Positions 1 through 7,605 of a DNA stretch of 28,099 nucleotides are shown here, piece by piece. The position numbers were made by a program, and so were the translations under genes. Below the pieces are notes generated by a model. The model was not told the DNA's origin. It made no database searches and worked only from the letters and a program-made list of their open reading frames with translations. Every line of letters begins with the position of its first letter. Position 1 is the first letter of the stretch. This stretch comes from Bacteroidia bacterium (GTDB lineage Bacteria > Bacteroidota > Bacteroidia > JAESSM01 > NORP286). The stretch spans positions 1-28,099 of the forward strand of contig JAESSM010000039.1 of NCBI GenBank assembly GCA_016764115.1, in the 5' to 3' direction.

Positions 1-200
1 ATTTTCCAATACTCGCTGTAGGTGCTTCCTGAAAATCCAGGCGTAAGTGTAAATGATGTACTAGCTCCTTTCTCTAAATCTGTAGATATAGAAGTGAAAT
101 CAGCATATCCTCCGTTGTTTCCTGTTGAATTATTGATAGATCCTACAGCAACTCCGGCAATCCATTCATAACTTGCATCGTTACCTTTTGAGCTGCAATA
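1..200 (-). repeat. Direct repeat copy 2: second GEVED module of the metalloprotease
   Basis: This stretch matches 985-1184 without gaps at a constant offset of 984 bases (328 codons). About 35 of the first 40 bases are identical. It encodes the repeated GEVED start (SSKGNDASYEWIAG, then SINNSTGNNGGY). It is an internal protein-domain duplication, not a mobile element. Confidence 0.85.
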
Positions 201-2177
201 AGAAGCAACCGGAGGATCTGATGTGGTAAATGATGCTTGTGCGGAATAGGAACTAATGTTAGTGCTTGAACACACACCTCTAACCTGCCATTCATAAGCT
301 GTAGATGAGGACAATCCGCTGAGGCCTTTAGAGGTGGTAGTTGTAGAGGTAGTTGCCCATGTGGAAGTACCACTTTGCCGGTATCTGACATCATAATTTG
401 AAGCTCCGGTGCTGCCCCAACTAGCAGTAGCACTGGATTCTGTGATAGATGAAGAAGTTAAACTGCCCGGAACATCACAAGGAGGATCGGCTGTTGAAAA
501 TGAATAAGATGAGGAGTAGCTGCTGGTTAAGGTGCCACAAAGACTTCTTGTCTGAAATTCATAGGTTGTTGATGCACTAAGCCCTGTTGCATTAATGGAT
601 GTACCTGTCGTATTACTTGTTGACCACGTTGAAGTTCCGCTTTTCCGTAAACGTACATCGTAACTATCTGCTCCTGTAGATGACCAACTTAAAGTTGCAC
701 TGTTATCTGTTATACTGCTTGCAGATAATCCGGATGGAATATCACAAGTAGCGGGTGCATCAATAATATTAACGGTGTAATCTTCAACTTCTCCATATGA
801 AAATGTTTCGCATTCCGTTGGAGCGGCATTGTATTTCATAGTAACGCGCATTCTGGTTTGGCCATTGGTAGCTCCGGTGGAAACTGTAAAACTTCCGGTT
901 ACAGTAGAGCTTGACATTGAACCTGCATCGTAAACCAATTCACCTGCATCTCCAAAGTCCATATCCTGGTTATAGTCAATCCAAATTTTCCAATACTCAT
1001 TATAGGTGCTACCTGAAAATCCGGGGCTTAATGAAACAGAATAGCTTTTGCCTTTTTCCAGGTCGGTAGAAATGGAAGTAAGATCAACATAACCTCCATT
1101 ATTTCCGGTAGAGTTATTTATTGAACCTACTGTAACATTTGCGACCCATTCATAGGAAGCATCATTTCCTTTTGAAGCACAATAAGAGGGAGTAGTAGTT
1201 CCTCCTCCACAACCGTTGGATGTAAGCAAGCCCTGCCGACAGCCTCCAGAGCCGAATTGCGCACGCATTCTTGTCTTTTGTCCGGAAGAAAGCATATTCA
1301 TACATCGATCATCTGTGTAGTCCATATAATTCATAAACATATCACTTGAGCTGCAAGTGGATCTTGGATAACTTGGACAGCCTGAGCTTTCATATTGCTG
1401 AGTTGGTGTATCACTCACATAATCATTACCACAATAAGAGTCTCCCCAAATATGTCTTAAGTTAAGCCAGTGGCCTACTTCATGAGTGGCGGTCCTTCCT
1501 TTATTAAAAGGATATTGGGCTGAACCATCTCTCCCAAAATACTTATAGTGGTTTACAACTCCGTCTGTAGCTGCAGAGCCGCTTCCCGGGAATTGTGCAT
1601 ATCCTAGTAGGCTGCTTCCCAGATCGCAAACCCATAGATTTAAGTATTTGCTTGTATTCCACGCATCTTTACCGCCTTTTGAATCAAATTTCACATCATC
1701 ATTTTGAGTAAAGTAAGATTTTGAAGTATAAGTGCGAGTGATACCTGAAGTTGCGTTGCCGTTTGGGTCAGTTGTTGCAAGGCAAAATTCTATTTTGGTG
1801 TCTGCCGCAAGACTTGAAAAAGCCGAGGGAGTGTTAGACTTGTCAGCATTGGTTCTCCTGAAATCTTCAGTTAGTACATCAATTTGCGATTGAACTTGCG
1901 CAGTGCTGACATTTTCAGATGTAGTGTTGTAAACAACATGAACTACGACCGGAATAGAAATTATTGCTTCTGCTCTTGAATTATTGTCATAATGCTTTAC
2001 AAAATGTTCGGTATGTCTTTCAATGTCATCCATTTGTTTAAGAATGCGTGGGTCTTTAGAGATCATTTTGTCTAAATGCTCCATGGTACCACAATTTCTT
2101 TTGATCTGGGTTTGACCAAAACTTGTGTTGCTTAGGAGCAGAGTAGCAGCTAGAAGAATTAATAATTTGGCACTCAT
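1..2177 (-). CDS. Secreted M43-family (cytophagalysin/pappalysin-like) zinc metalloprotease with GEVED and FN3 modules, partial
   Basis: Reading from the ATG at 2177 the frame stays open to the window edge, giving 725 residues; the C-terminus lies outside. Residues 1-22 form a signal peptide ending in SFGQ. The catalytic domain (about 70-315) contains the metzincin-type zinc motif HEVGHWLNLRH (232-242) followed by IWGD, and a Met-turn MNYMDY about 50 residues later, both typical of M43. Next come a GEVED domain (about 331-475, with DYNQDMDFGD and EVEDYTV), two fibronectin type III repeats (about 476-563 and 564-652) and the start of a second GEVED domain (653 onward). The role is extracellular protein degradation. 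Export is probably through T9SS, as in relatives, but the sorting domain would lie outside the window. The gene stands alone, with a 416-base gap upstream. Family call is firm; substrate unknown. Confidence 0.93.
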   Translation of the reverse strand, partial: MSAKLLILLAATLLLSNTSFGQTQIKRNCGTMEHLDKMISKDPRILKQMDDIERHTEHFVKHYDNNSRAEAIISIPVVVHVVYNTTSENVSTAQVQSQIDVLTEDFRRTNADKSNTPSAFSSLAADTKIEFCLATTDPNGNATSGITRTYTSKSYFTQNDDVKFDSKGGKDAWNTSKYLNLWVCDLGSSLLGYAQFPGSGSAATDGVVNHYKYFGRDGSAQYPFNKGRTATHEVGHWLNLRHIWGDSYCGNDYVSDTPTQQYESSGCPSYPRSTCSSSDMFMNYMDYTDDRCMNMLSSGQKTRMRAQFGSGGCRQGLLTSNGCGGGTTTPSYCASKGNDASYEWVANVTVGSINNSTGNNGGYVDLTSISTDLEKGKSYSVSLSPGFSGSTYNEYWKIWIDYNQDMDFGDAGELVYDAGSMSSSTVTGSFTVSTGATNGQTRMRVTMKYNAAPTECETFSYGEVEDYTVNIIDAPATCDIPSGLSASSITDNSATLSWSSTGADSYDVRLRKSGTSTWSTSNTTGTSINATGLSASTTYEFQTRSLCGTLTSSYSSSYSFSTADPPCDVPGSLTSSSITESSATASWGSTGASNYDVRYRQSGTSTWATTSTTTTSKGLSGLSSSTAYEWQVRGVCSSTNISSYSAQASFTTSDPPVASYCSSKGNDASYEWIAGVAVGSINNSTGNNGGYADFTSISTDLEKGASTSFTLTPGFSGSTYSEYWK
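985..1184 (-). repeat. Direct repeat copy 1: first GEVED module of the metalloprotease
   Basis: Partner of the repeat at 1-200. It encodes the first GEVED domain start (ASKGNDASYEWVAN, then SINNSTGNNGGY). The two copies flank the pair of FN3 repeats, so the architecture is GEVED-FN3-FN3-GEVED. Confidence 0.85.
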
Positions 2178-2593
2178 TTTCTTTAATTTCTAGTAACAGG
2201 TTTAAATTTGATTGCATTTATTGTTTGGGATTATAAATATAAATGGGGGGTATAAAACAATCAAGTTTTGTTTGAACTAAAAAATCAAATTAAAATTCTT
2301 GTTCGAGATGTTGTTTTTTCAAAGTAGGATGTTTTATTGTAGGGCTAAATCATGAAGAATTATTTTTCGTTTAAGTACTAACCAGGAAATAATATTCTTA
2401 TGAGTCTTTAAAAAAGAATTATATTCTGCAAAACAGAAAAGATATTTAAATATTGAATTAAAAATATATTTAGCGGTATATTATATTGTAAATTTAAGTC
2501 GATTATTTTGTAGGAAAAGGATCACAAGCAGAATTATTGTGTGTCAAGATTAATTTCGACCTTCATAATGAATATCATTATCTTTGTTACATC
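2178..2593. other. Intergenic region between divergent genes
   Basis: 416 AT-rich bases separate the metalloprotease (-) and the unknown secreted protein (+). No ORF of note, RNA gene or clear hairpin was seen. It must hold both divergent promoters. A TAnnTTTG -7 box is visible only for the + strand gene (2579-2586). On the minus strand there is just a weak TATATTTA-like candidate near 2233-2245. Confidence 0.6.
2579..2586 (+). promoter_or_regulatory. Bacteroidota -7 box (TAnnTTTG)
   Basis: TATCTTTG matches the Bacteroidota sigma-A -7 consensus TAnnTTTG exactly. It lies 7 bases before the candidate ATG at 2594, so a transcript would be nearly leaderless. No clear TTG -33 element is seen. The match is short and could be chance. 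Confidence 0.35.
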
Positions 2594-2631
2594 ATGATTC
2601 CAAGTCGTTTGTCGTTAATTAGAAAATTTTA

Positions 2632-3420
2632 TTGACATTTCTATTTGCTTCGCACTTATCAGCTTATTCCAGTAAGTGCCAAGACTCATTGGTAGTGAGA
2701 GCTTCACTTGACAGCGCCATAAATAGATCCATCAGTTACTTCAAAAACCATGAAGACATGGATATATCTACTATGTTTAATTATCACTTCCTAGCCAGGA
2801 AGTTTGATATTCCGGACTTATTTCCCACAAACTTGATCTATGAAAAATTGAATAGCGGTGGTAATATGATGATCTATGATAATGCATTGCTTTATCGACT
2901 AATTGACAAAAGCTTTACAGTTTCAAAAGAAGAGTTGGAAAAACAGTTAACCAGTACTACGCGGGAAGTTCAATTGAGATCTGTTTATTGTGATCTTTAC
3001 CCAATTGATAAGAAGAAAATGATAAAAGATTTGTATGCCGAAGCAGATAAAGGAGATTATGCTCTTACACATGCTTTACTTTCTTTGCAATGGATGAAAG
3101 AAAATAATTGTTTTAAACCCGATGAAGTTGTGCAACTAGAAGAATATATAGTTGGAAAACAAGTGGAGTTATTGAATGATCACCAAGAAATGAACGATCT
3201 AACTATTGAAGCTATTGCATTTCTGCTTTACTGCAATCATCATAATCTCTTAAAGGCTAACTGGCTAGATAAAATAATATTGCTGCAACAAGAAGATGGT
3301 GGATGGAAGTGGAATTCGAGTGAATTGAATACAGCGACCCATCCTTCGATATTAGCATTATGGGCTTTATTAGAGTGGCGGGAGCCGGGTATGAATATTC
3401 CCTGGATCGAGAAGCAGTAG
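2632..3420 (+). CDS. Secreted protein of unknown function with a DGGW (alpha/alpha-toroid type) motif; 5' end probably frameshifted
   Basis: The open frame begins with TTG at 2632 and codes for 262 residues. I do not recognise the family. The sequence is helix-rich, and near the C-terminus (about 218-251) has LLQQEDGGWKW, resembling the QxxDGGW repeat of prenyltransferase/squalene-cyclase toroids. No catalytic DxDD or other decisive motif is visible, so an enzyme function is not claimed. The N-terminus looks like the hydrophobic half of a signal peptide without its basic start. That missing half, MIPSRLSLIRK, is encoded in another frame from ATG 2594. One extra A in the run AAAATTTT at 2623-2630 would join the two. 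The true gene is therefore probably 2594-3420 with a sequencing error or a recent mutation; a TTG start is the alternative. It ends 3 bases from the convergent MORN gene. Confidence 0.7.
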   Translation: MTFLFASHLSAYSSKCQDSLVVRASLDSAINRSISYFKNHEDMDISTMFNYHFLARKFDIPDLFPTNLIYEKLNSGGNMMIYDNALLYRLIDKSFTVSKEELEKQLTSTTREVQLRSVYCDLYPIDKKKMIKDLYAEADKGDYALTHALLSLQWMKENNCFKPDEVVQLEEYIVGKQVELLNDHQEMNDLTIEAIAFLLYCNHHNLLKANWLDKIILLQQEDGGWKWNSSELNTATHPSILALWALLEWREPGMNIPWIEKQ

Positions 3421-3423
3421 TTA

Positions 3424-4293
3424 CTATCGAATTAGCTTACCAGCTTTATAGGAAACTGTTTTGATATTTTTCCCGTTTTCATCATACATTTTCTCTTTAC
3501 CCTCTTTTTTACCATCAACATATTTGACTTCTACTTTCACCTGGCCATTTTCAAAATATTCTTTAATGAAGCCGTCTAGTTTACCATCCTTAAATTTTCT
3601 TTCTTTCTTGATCTTACCGCTTTTATAATAGTTGTTCCAGGAACTGTTATATTTCCCTGCTTCATAAAATCCCTCTACCATTACAACACCATTTTTATAA
3701 TAGGTTTTTGATAGGCTATCAACAATTCCCATGTTGTAATATTGTTCAGATTTAACGGCCCCATTTTCATAGTATTCTCTCCATTCACCATGTTTGTCAT
3801 TTTCTTTATAGGTGCCCTGGTTTTTTATTTGACCACTGGCGTAAAAGCTTCTTGATTGCCCCTCTTTTTTACCCGCCAATAAATTCACTTCTGATAGCAA
3901 AGTACTTTTCGTGTCATATTTTCTATTGATACCATTTTTTTCACCATTTACATAAGTTACGGCCTTGTATAAACTTCCATTATCTCTATAGTAGATCCAA
4001 TATCCGTGCTTTAGTCCGTTTTCATAATGTTGTTCTTCGCTTTTGACACCGCTGGCATAATACCACATTGCACTACCAGTATGTTTACTATCCTTGTAAT
4101 GTTGAATTCCTTTCAGTGTTCCATCTTTTCTATATCGTTTCCAGGTTCCCTGTTTTTTTCCATTCTCATCTTTGTAATTAATGGTATCGCACAAAACTTT
4201 ATAGGATGGCGAGACCTTGTCCTGTGCTAAAGAAATGCTTACTCCTGAAATGGTAAAGATGAACAGCGATATAATAGATATAATGAATTTCAT
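3424..4293 (-). CDS. Secreted MORN-repeat (MORN_2 / YwqK-like) protein
   Basis: The protein has 289 residues from the ATG at 4293. An upstream in-frame ATG at 4317 is possible, but 4293 directly precedes the signal peptide (MKFIISIISLFIFTISG, cleaved near SLAQ). The mature part is almost wholly about ten imperfect repeats of roughly 22-24 residues of the type NG-x-x-x-G-x-W-x-x-Y-Y-x-x-G, for example KHGYWIYYRDNG and KHGEWREYYENG. These are MORN_2 repeats, which fold as an elongated beta-sheet. Such proteins are often auto-annotated as 'toxin-antitoxin system YwqK family antitoxin'. Nothing here supports a toxin-antitoxin role, because no toxin gene is adjacent and this copy is exported. It is a single gene with its own probable promoter at 4425-4432. 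Function unknown. Confidence 0.88.
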   Translation of the reverse strand: MKFIISIISLFIFTISGVSISLAQDKVSPSYKVLCDTINYKDENGKKQGTWKRYRKDGTLKGIQHYKDSKHTGSAMWYYASGVKSEEQHYENGLKHGYWIYYRDNGSLYKAVTYVNGEKNGINRKYDTKSTLLSEVNLLAGKKEGQSRSFYASGQIKNQGTYKENDKHGEWREYYENGAVKSEQYYNMGIVDSLSKTYYKNGVVMVEGFYEAGKYNSSWNNYYKSGKIKKERKFKDGKLDGFIKEYFENGQVKVEVKYVDGKKEGKEKMYDENGKNIKTVSYKAGKLIR

Positions 4294-4323
4294 GATGTTG
4301 TATTTTGTATAAAACAAATAATC

Positions 4324-4381
4324 GTCAGATTGAGCGGAGTCGAAATCTTGTTGGTTATGTTTCGACTCCGCTCAACATGAC
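4324..4381. repeat. REP/REPIN-like palindrome (perfect 16-bp arms)
   Basis: TTGAGCGGAGTCGAAA (4330-4345) and its exact reverse complement TTTCGACTCCGCTCAA (4360-4375) are separated by 14 bases. After a 2-base mismatch the pairing resumes with GTCA (4324-4327) and TGAC (4378-4381), giving 22-base arms. The core is much more GC-rich than its surroundings and has no U-tract, so a simple terminator is unlikely. Very similar GAGCGGAGTCGAAA palindromes are dispersed in many Bacteroidota intergenic regions. It is most likely a non-autonomous REP-type element. No second copy was seen in this window. Confidence 0.8.
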
Positions 4382-4424
4382 CTTGGTCTCTAAATTTGAA
4401 TTACCTGAAGGTTATCTTTAGCTA

Positions 4425-4432
4425 CAAATATA
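4425..4432 (-). promoter_or_regulatory. Bacteroidota -7 box for the MORN-repeat gene
   Basis: On the minus strand this reads TATATTTG, an exact TAnnTTTG match. No clear -33 TTG is seen. A start here would give a leader of about 125 bases that includes the palindrome at 4324-4381. Confidence 0.35.
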
Positions 4433-4503
4433 ATTATTCTCTAATAATAGGCTTAGTTGAACATTATGTAAAAAGAGTATTGCAAAGATCAATCCACTGC
4501 ATA

Positions 4504-6225
4504 TTAAAGCTTAATTATTTTTTTGACGACTGTTGTTTCATTAATAGTAAGTCGCATAATGTATAATCCTTGGTTTAAATTCTCTAAATTGTTTAAAGTG
4601 AAATTAAAATAATTGGAACTATTAAAATTGATGGATGAAGAGTTGTTTTGTGTTGGCACCAATTCCTGGTTTATATCTTTCGATATGTTGATTGATCTTG
4701 AACTTATATTTCTTCCCGATGAATCAAACATTTCAAATGATCCTACTCCTGACTCTATAGAATATCCTATAATCTTTATGGTATTTGTGAATGGATTTGG
4801 AAAGATATTAATAAGCCTATCCTTTCCATTGTTATTGGAATCAAAGATCAATAATTCATGGGCAAGGTTAAAATCGGGGATTCCAAAGCCAAGTTCATAA
4901 TCAGGTGTGTAATATTGATGAGCACTTATTTCAATTATTTTTAAAATTTCCATATTTGTTTTAGATGGATTTGCCTGCCATAAACAAGCTGCCAACCCTG
5001 CAATAATTGGAGCGGAGAATGATGTTCCAGACCCGGAAGTAACTGCACCACTTCTGTTTAGTACTGTTGTTCCAGAACCCTGTGCAACAACATTTGGCTT
5101 GATGCGACCATCTGATGTTGGTCCGATGGAGCTAAAGGAAGCATACTCTTCATTTTTGTTGACCCCCCCAACAGTTAATACGCTGTCTCCATCTGCTGGA
5201 GCTGAAATATATTTCCAGGAACTTGTAGCTTCATTTCCGGCACTGTTTACTACTAAAATCCCTTTACTTGCGGCTATATCAGCTGCAATTGTTATTTTAG
5301 TAGTGTTACCGTCCATGTCTTGGTATGTGTGGTTCATAGTTGTGTCATCAAAAGTAGTATAACCCAAAGATGAATTGATTATATCAGCACCAATGCTGTC
5401 AGCATATTCCATTGCTGCTATCCAATTGTCTTCCTCAATTATTGATTCTGATTCTCCATCTTCACTTATCAATAATAAATAGTCAGCTTGCGGAGCAGTT
5501 CCAATGATTTCTCCAGGCCAATTAGAAGCCATGGTTGATAAAACGCTAGTCCCATGAGAAAACTTTGAATTGTAAACGCTGTCATTTCCAGTAACAAAAT
5601 TGTAAGTGGCAATTATTTGGTTGTTGGTCATTACACTATCAAAAGCTCTTATAGTATCAACATTTTTGAAACCTGCATCCAAAACAGCAATTAGCTTTCC
5701 TTTTCCAGTGTATCCTGCTTGATGTAGCATATGACCATTAAGCATTTCAATTTGATTAAATGCCAATCCATAATCTTCATCCTTTATATCTGTAAAGTTG
5801 TGAGTTTTACCTGTTTTTTCTAGTAAATAATTCTCTGGATCTCTTTTAGAAAACCCTACGGGAGCAATTTTTTTTACAAAACAGAGGTTCAAAATGTTTA
5901 GTAGGGTAGAGGAATCCTGAACATAAATGGTAATAGCGTTAAACCATTTGGATCTATTAATTATCTGTACCCCACTACTCTTAATGCTGTCAATATATAG
6001 CATTGAAACAGGTAGGTCATTTACTTTGATAGGAATGTTTTGGTTGCTTCTTCTTGCAATTGCTCGGGGACTAAGAAATTGCCTAGGAGTGTGAATGGAA
6101 TAAGAGGAACTATTTTTATCGGTAAGATGTACCCAGTACTTTTTATATTTAAAAGTATCTTGGGAAAAAGAAGATATATGAAGAAAAAATAAGCAGAAAA
6201 GCGGAAGTACTTTGACCATTTTCAA
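4504..6225 (-). CDS. Secreted S8 (subtilisin-like) serine protease with T9SS type A sorting domain
   Basis: The protein has 573 residues. A signal peptide (1-22) is followed by an N-terminal prodomain-like region (about 25-155) and the peptidase S8 domain (about 160-460). The catalytic triad is intact: Asp183 in LIAVLDAGF, His224 in SHGTSV, Ser404 in GTSFSAP, with the oxyanion Asn331 in NSAGNE. The last ~100 residues form a T9SS type A C-terminal domain, starting at INIFPNPFTNTIKI and ending GLYIMRLTINE... with a terminal VKKIIKL. The protein should cross the outer membrane through the Por/T9SS machinery and be released or surface-anchored. It starts 3 bases after the stop of the upstream lipoprotein gene, so the two are probably co-transcribed. 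Substrate unknown. Confidence 0.95.
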   Translation of the reverse strand: MKMVKVLPLFCLFFLHISSFSQDTFKYKKYWVHLTDKNSSSYSIHTPRQFLSPRAIARRSNQNIPIKVNDLPVSMLYIDSIKSSGVQIINRSKWFNAITIYVQDSSTLLNILNLCFVKKIAPVGFSKRDPENYLLEKTGKTHNFTDIKDEDYGLAFNQIEMLNGHMLHQAGYTGKGKLIAVLDAGFKNVDTIRAFDSVMTNNQIIATYNFVTGNDSVYNSKFSHGTSVLSTMASNWPGEIIGTAPQADYLLLISEDGESESIIEEDNWIAAMEYADSIGADIINSSLGYTTFDDTTMNHTYQDMDGNTTKITIAADIAASKGILVVNSAGNEATSSWKYISAPADGDSVLTVGGVNKNEEYASFSSIGPTSDGRIKPNVVAQGSGTTVLNRSGAVTSGSGTSFSAPIIAGLAACLWQANPSKTNMEILKIIEISAHQYYTPDYELGFGIPDFNLAHELLIFDSNNNGKDRLINIFPNPFTNTIKIIGYSIESGVGSFEMFDSSGRNISSRSINISKDINQELVPTQNNSSSINFNSSNYFNFTLNNLENLNQGLYIMRLTINETTVVKKIIKL

Positions 6226-6228
6226 CTA

Positions 6229-6936
6229 TCAGTTTGAAAAAGTATCGACAGTCATCTTATAAATGAATCCCTTAATATATGGTGCTGATGGAGAAATATC
6301 ACCTCCTTTTTCTAAGCAAATATGTTTTTTGTAAACCATGCCGACATCTTTAGCATAGATTTCTATAGAATAATCTTTGTTGGTGAGGGGCTTATCATCA
6401 ACTTGTAATATTGTCACCGTTGAGTCGAAAGACTTTTTCAAAGAATCTATTCTTTTATGGATATTGGAATATTCAAAATCCCAATCACCATAACACTCAA
6501 GGTCATCACCAGAAGAATTAAAAAAACTATTTCCCTCCCAAGAATTGCTCTCAGAAAGTGGAAAGGCAAGTTTGATAAACCTCAAATTGTCTTCCACCTT
6601 TTCTGCTGTACTGGAGGTTAGTTTTGCTGTCCATGTTTTATAAATATTCCAGGAAAGGGTATCTGCAGTTCTCTTGAAGAGGTACAAAACGTAGGCAGTA
6701 TCACCCTCCAAGTCAATAAAGGTAGAGTCTACTCTTTCTTTTAGCTGGTAAGAAAAAGTATCTATTGTTTCTTCGAAATCATCATATACAATAGAATCAA
6801 CATTGTAAATGATCCAATTTCCGGTTTTCAAGGGAAAATAATCATAATGTAGATTTATAGTGCTAGGGTCTTTCTTGCACGAATAAAAAAGAAATACCAA
6901 TATACAAGGGAAAACGAACTTTCTGAAATCCTTCAT
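6229..6936 (-). CDS. Lipoprotein of unknown function
   Basis: The protein has 235 residues. A short basic N-terminus, a hydrophobic core and the lipobox FYSC (Cys20, followed by KK) mark it as a lipoprotein. The mature part begins with a segment of the type YFPLKTGNWIIYNVDSIVYDD, seen in Bacteroidota surface or periplasmic proteins of unknown role, and appears beta-rich (GNWIIYNV, DTAYVLYLFKR). No catalytic motif was seen. It is the first gene of a likely two-gene operon with the T9SS-exported S8 protease 3 bases downstream. A link to that protease (binding partner or inhibitor) is only a guess from position. Confidence 0.82.
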   Translation of the reverse strand: MKDFRKFVFPCILVFLFYSCKKDPSTINLHYDYFPLKTGNWIIYNVDSIVYDDFEETIDTFSYQLKERVDSTFIDLEGDTAYVLYLFKRTADTLSWNIYKTWTAKLTSSTAEKVEDNLRFIKLAFPLSESNSWEGNSFFNSSGDDLECYGDWDFEYSNIHKRIDSLKKSFDSTVTILQVDDKPLTNKDYSIEIYAKDVGMVYKKHICLEKGGDISPSAPYIKGFIYKMTVDTFSN

Positions 6937-7032
6937 CTGAATTACAATAGGAATTGTGAGCTAAGATACAAATGAATATCTAATACTATAAACGGCAGAA
7001 TTGGTGATATTATTTGCTATAATGGAAGGAAA

Positions 7033-7605
7033 TCATTTAACTTCTATGACTAATTCATAGTCATCCTCCATTTTTGGGAGTGTCATCCAGTTCATGTTTA
7101 TGATCAGATCGGTGCAATCTCCAGTTTCATCAACTTCAATTATGTATAAATACTCTTTTTTATCTGAATTTACATAAACGTTTTTATCAATTTTAACATT
7201 ACATCCTTCAACAGAGGTTTTCTTAGCGATCAGCGTATAATTAGCGAAGTCAATTTCAGGTAATACATAAGTGGAACAACTTGTAAAATCGTTTTTATGA
7301 ACAAGTAATTTTTGATAGGTAGAATCTTCATTTATAATATAAGTGTTGTCCATGTTATCATACCTCATACAAATTACACTTAAAGTTACTTCAGATGCAT
7401 CTTTAATCTTATCAAAGCCTTTAGGGACTTTTCTACATCCAAATAATGCAAGCATAATTATAACTGCACAGACTAATGTTACGGTAATGTGACGAAATGG
7501 TAGCAAACCTGTAATCGTAGGAAGTTTAGTATTAGAAATAGTATACTGTTCTAATGATGAAAAGTTACAAGAGAAATTAATTATTTGCCTGAATAATTCC
7601 TCCAC
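7033..7605 (-). CDS. Small lipoprotein of unknown function overlapping mnmA
   Basis: The frame from ATG 7605 gives 190 residues and overlaps the 3' end of mnmA by 29 bases. The lipobox LFGC (Cys57) follows the hydrophobic stretch VTLVCAVIIMLAL. A 38-residue extension before that stretch is unusually long for a lipoprotein signal. A TTG codon at 7506 (Leu34) would give a normal-looking signal (LLPFRHITVTLVC...), so the start is uncertain. The mature ~130 residues contain three cysteines (CSTYV, GCNVKID, DCTDL) and beta-strand patterns. I do not recognise the family. The overlap suggests translational coupling or co-transcription with mnmA. Confidence 0.72.
   Translation of the reverse strand: MEELFRQIINFSCNFSSLEQYTISNTKLPTITGLLPFRHITVTLVCAVIIMLALFGCRKVPKGFDKIKDASEVTLSVICMRYDNMDNTYIINEDSTYQKLLVHKNDFTSCSTYVLPEIDFANYTLIAKKTSVEGCNVKIDKNVYVNSDKKEYLYIIEVDETGDCTDLIINMNWMTLPKMEDDYELVIEVK

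Noticed and set aside
143..433. 96-residue minus-strand ORF
   Set aside because: It lies out of frame inside the metalloprotease FN3/GEVED region, which has the clear domain signal; the ORF's own sequence is low-complexity.
2621..2632. Programmed -1 frameshifting at AGAAAATTTT
   Set aside because: The A-site TTT would re-pair with ATT, a poor fit to a canonical slippery heptamer, and no stimulatory structure is evident. A plain one-base indel or a TTG start is simpler.
3424..4293. Reading the MORN-repeat gene as an antitoxin of a toxin-antitoxin pair
   Set aside because: The YwqK 'antitoxin' label comes from repeat similarity. This protein has a signal peptide and no toxin-like neighbour.
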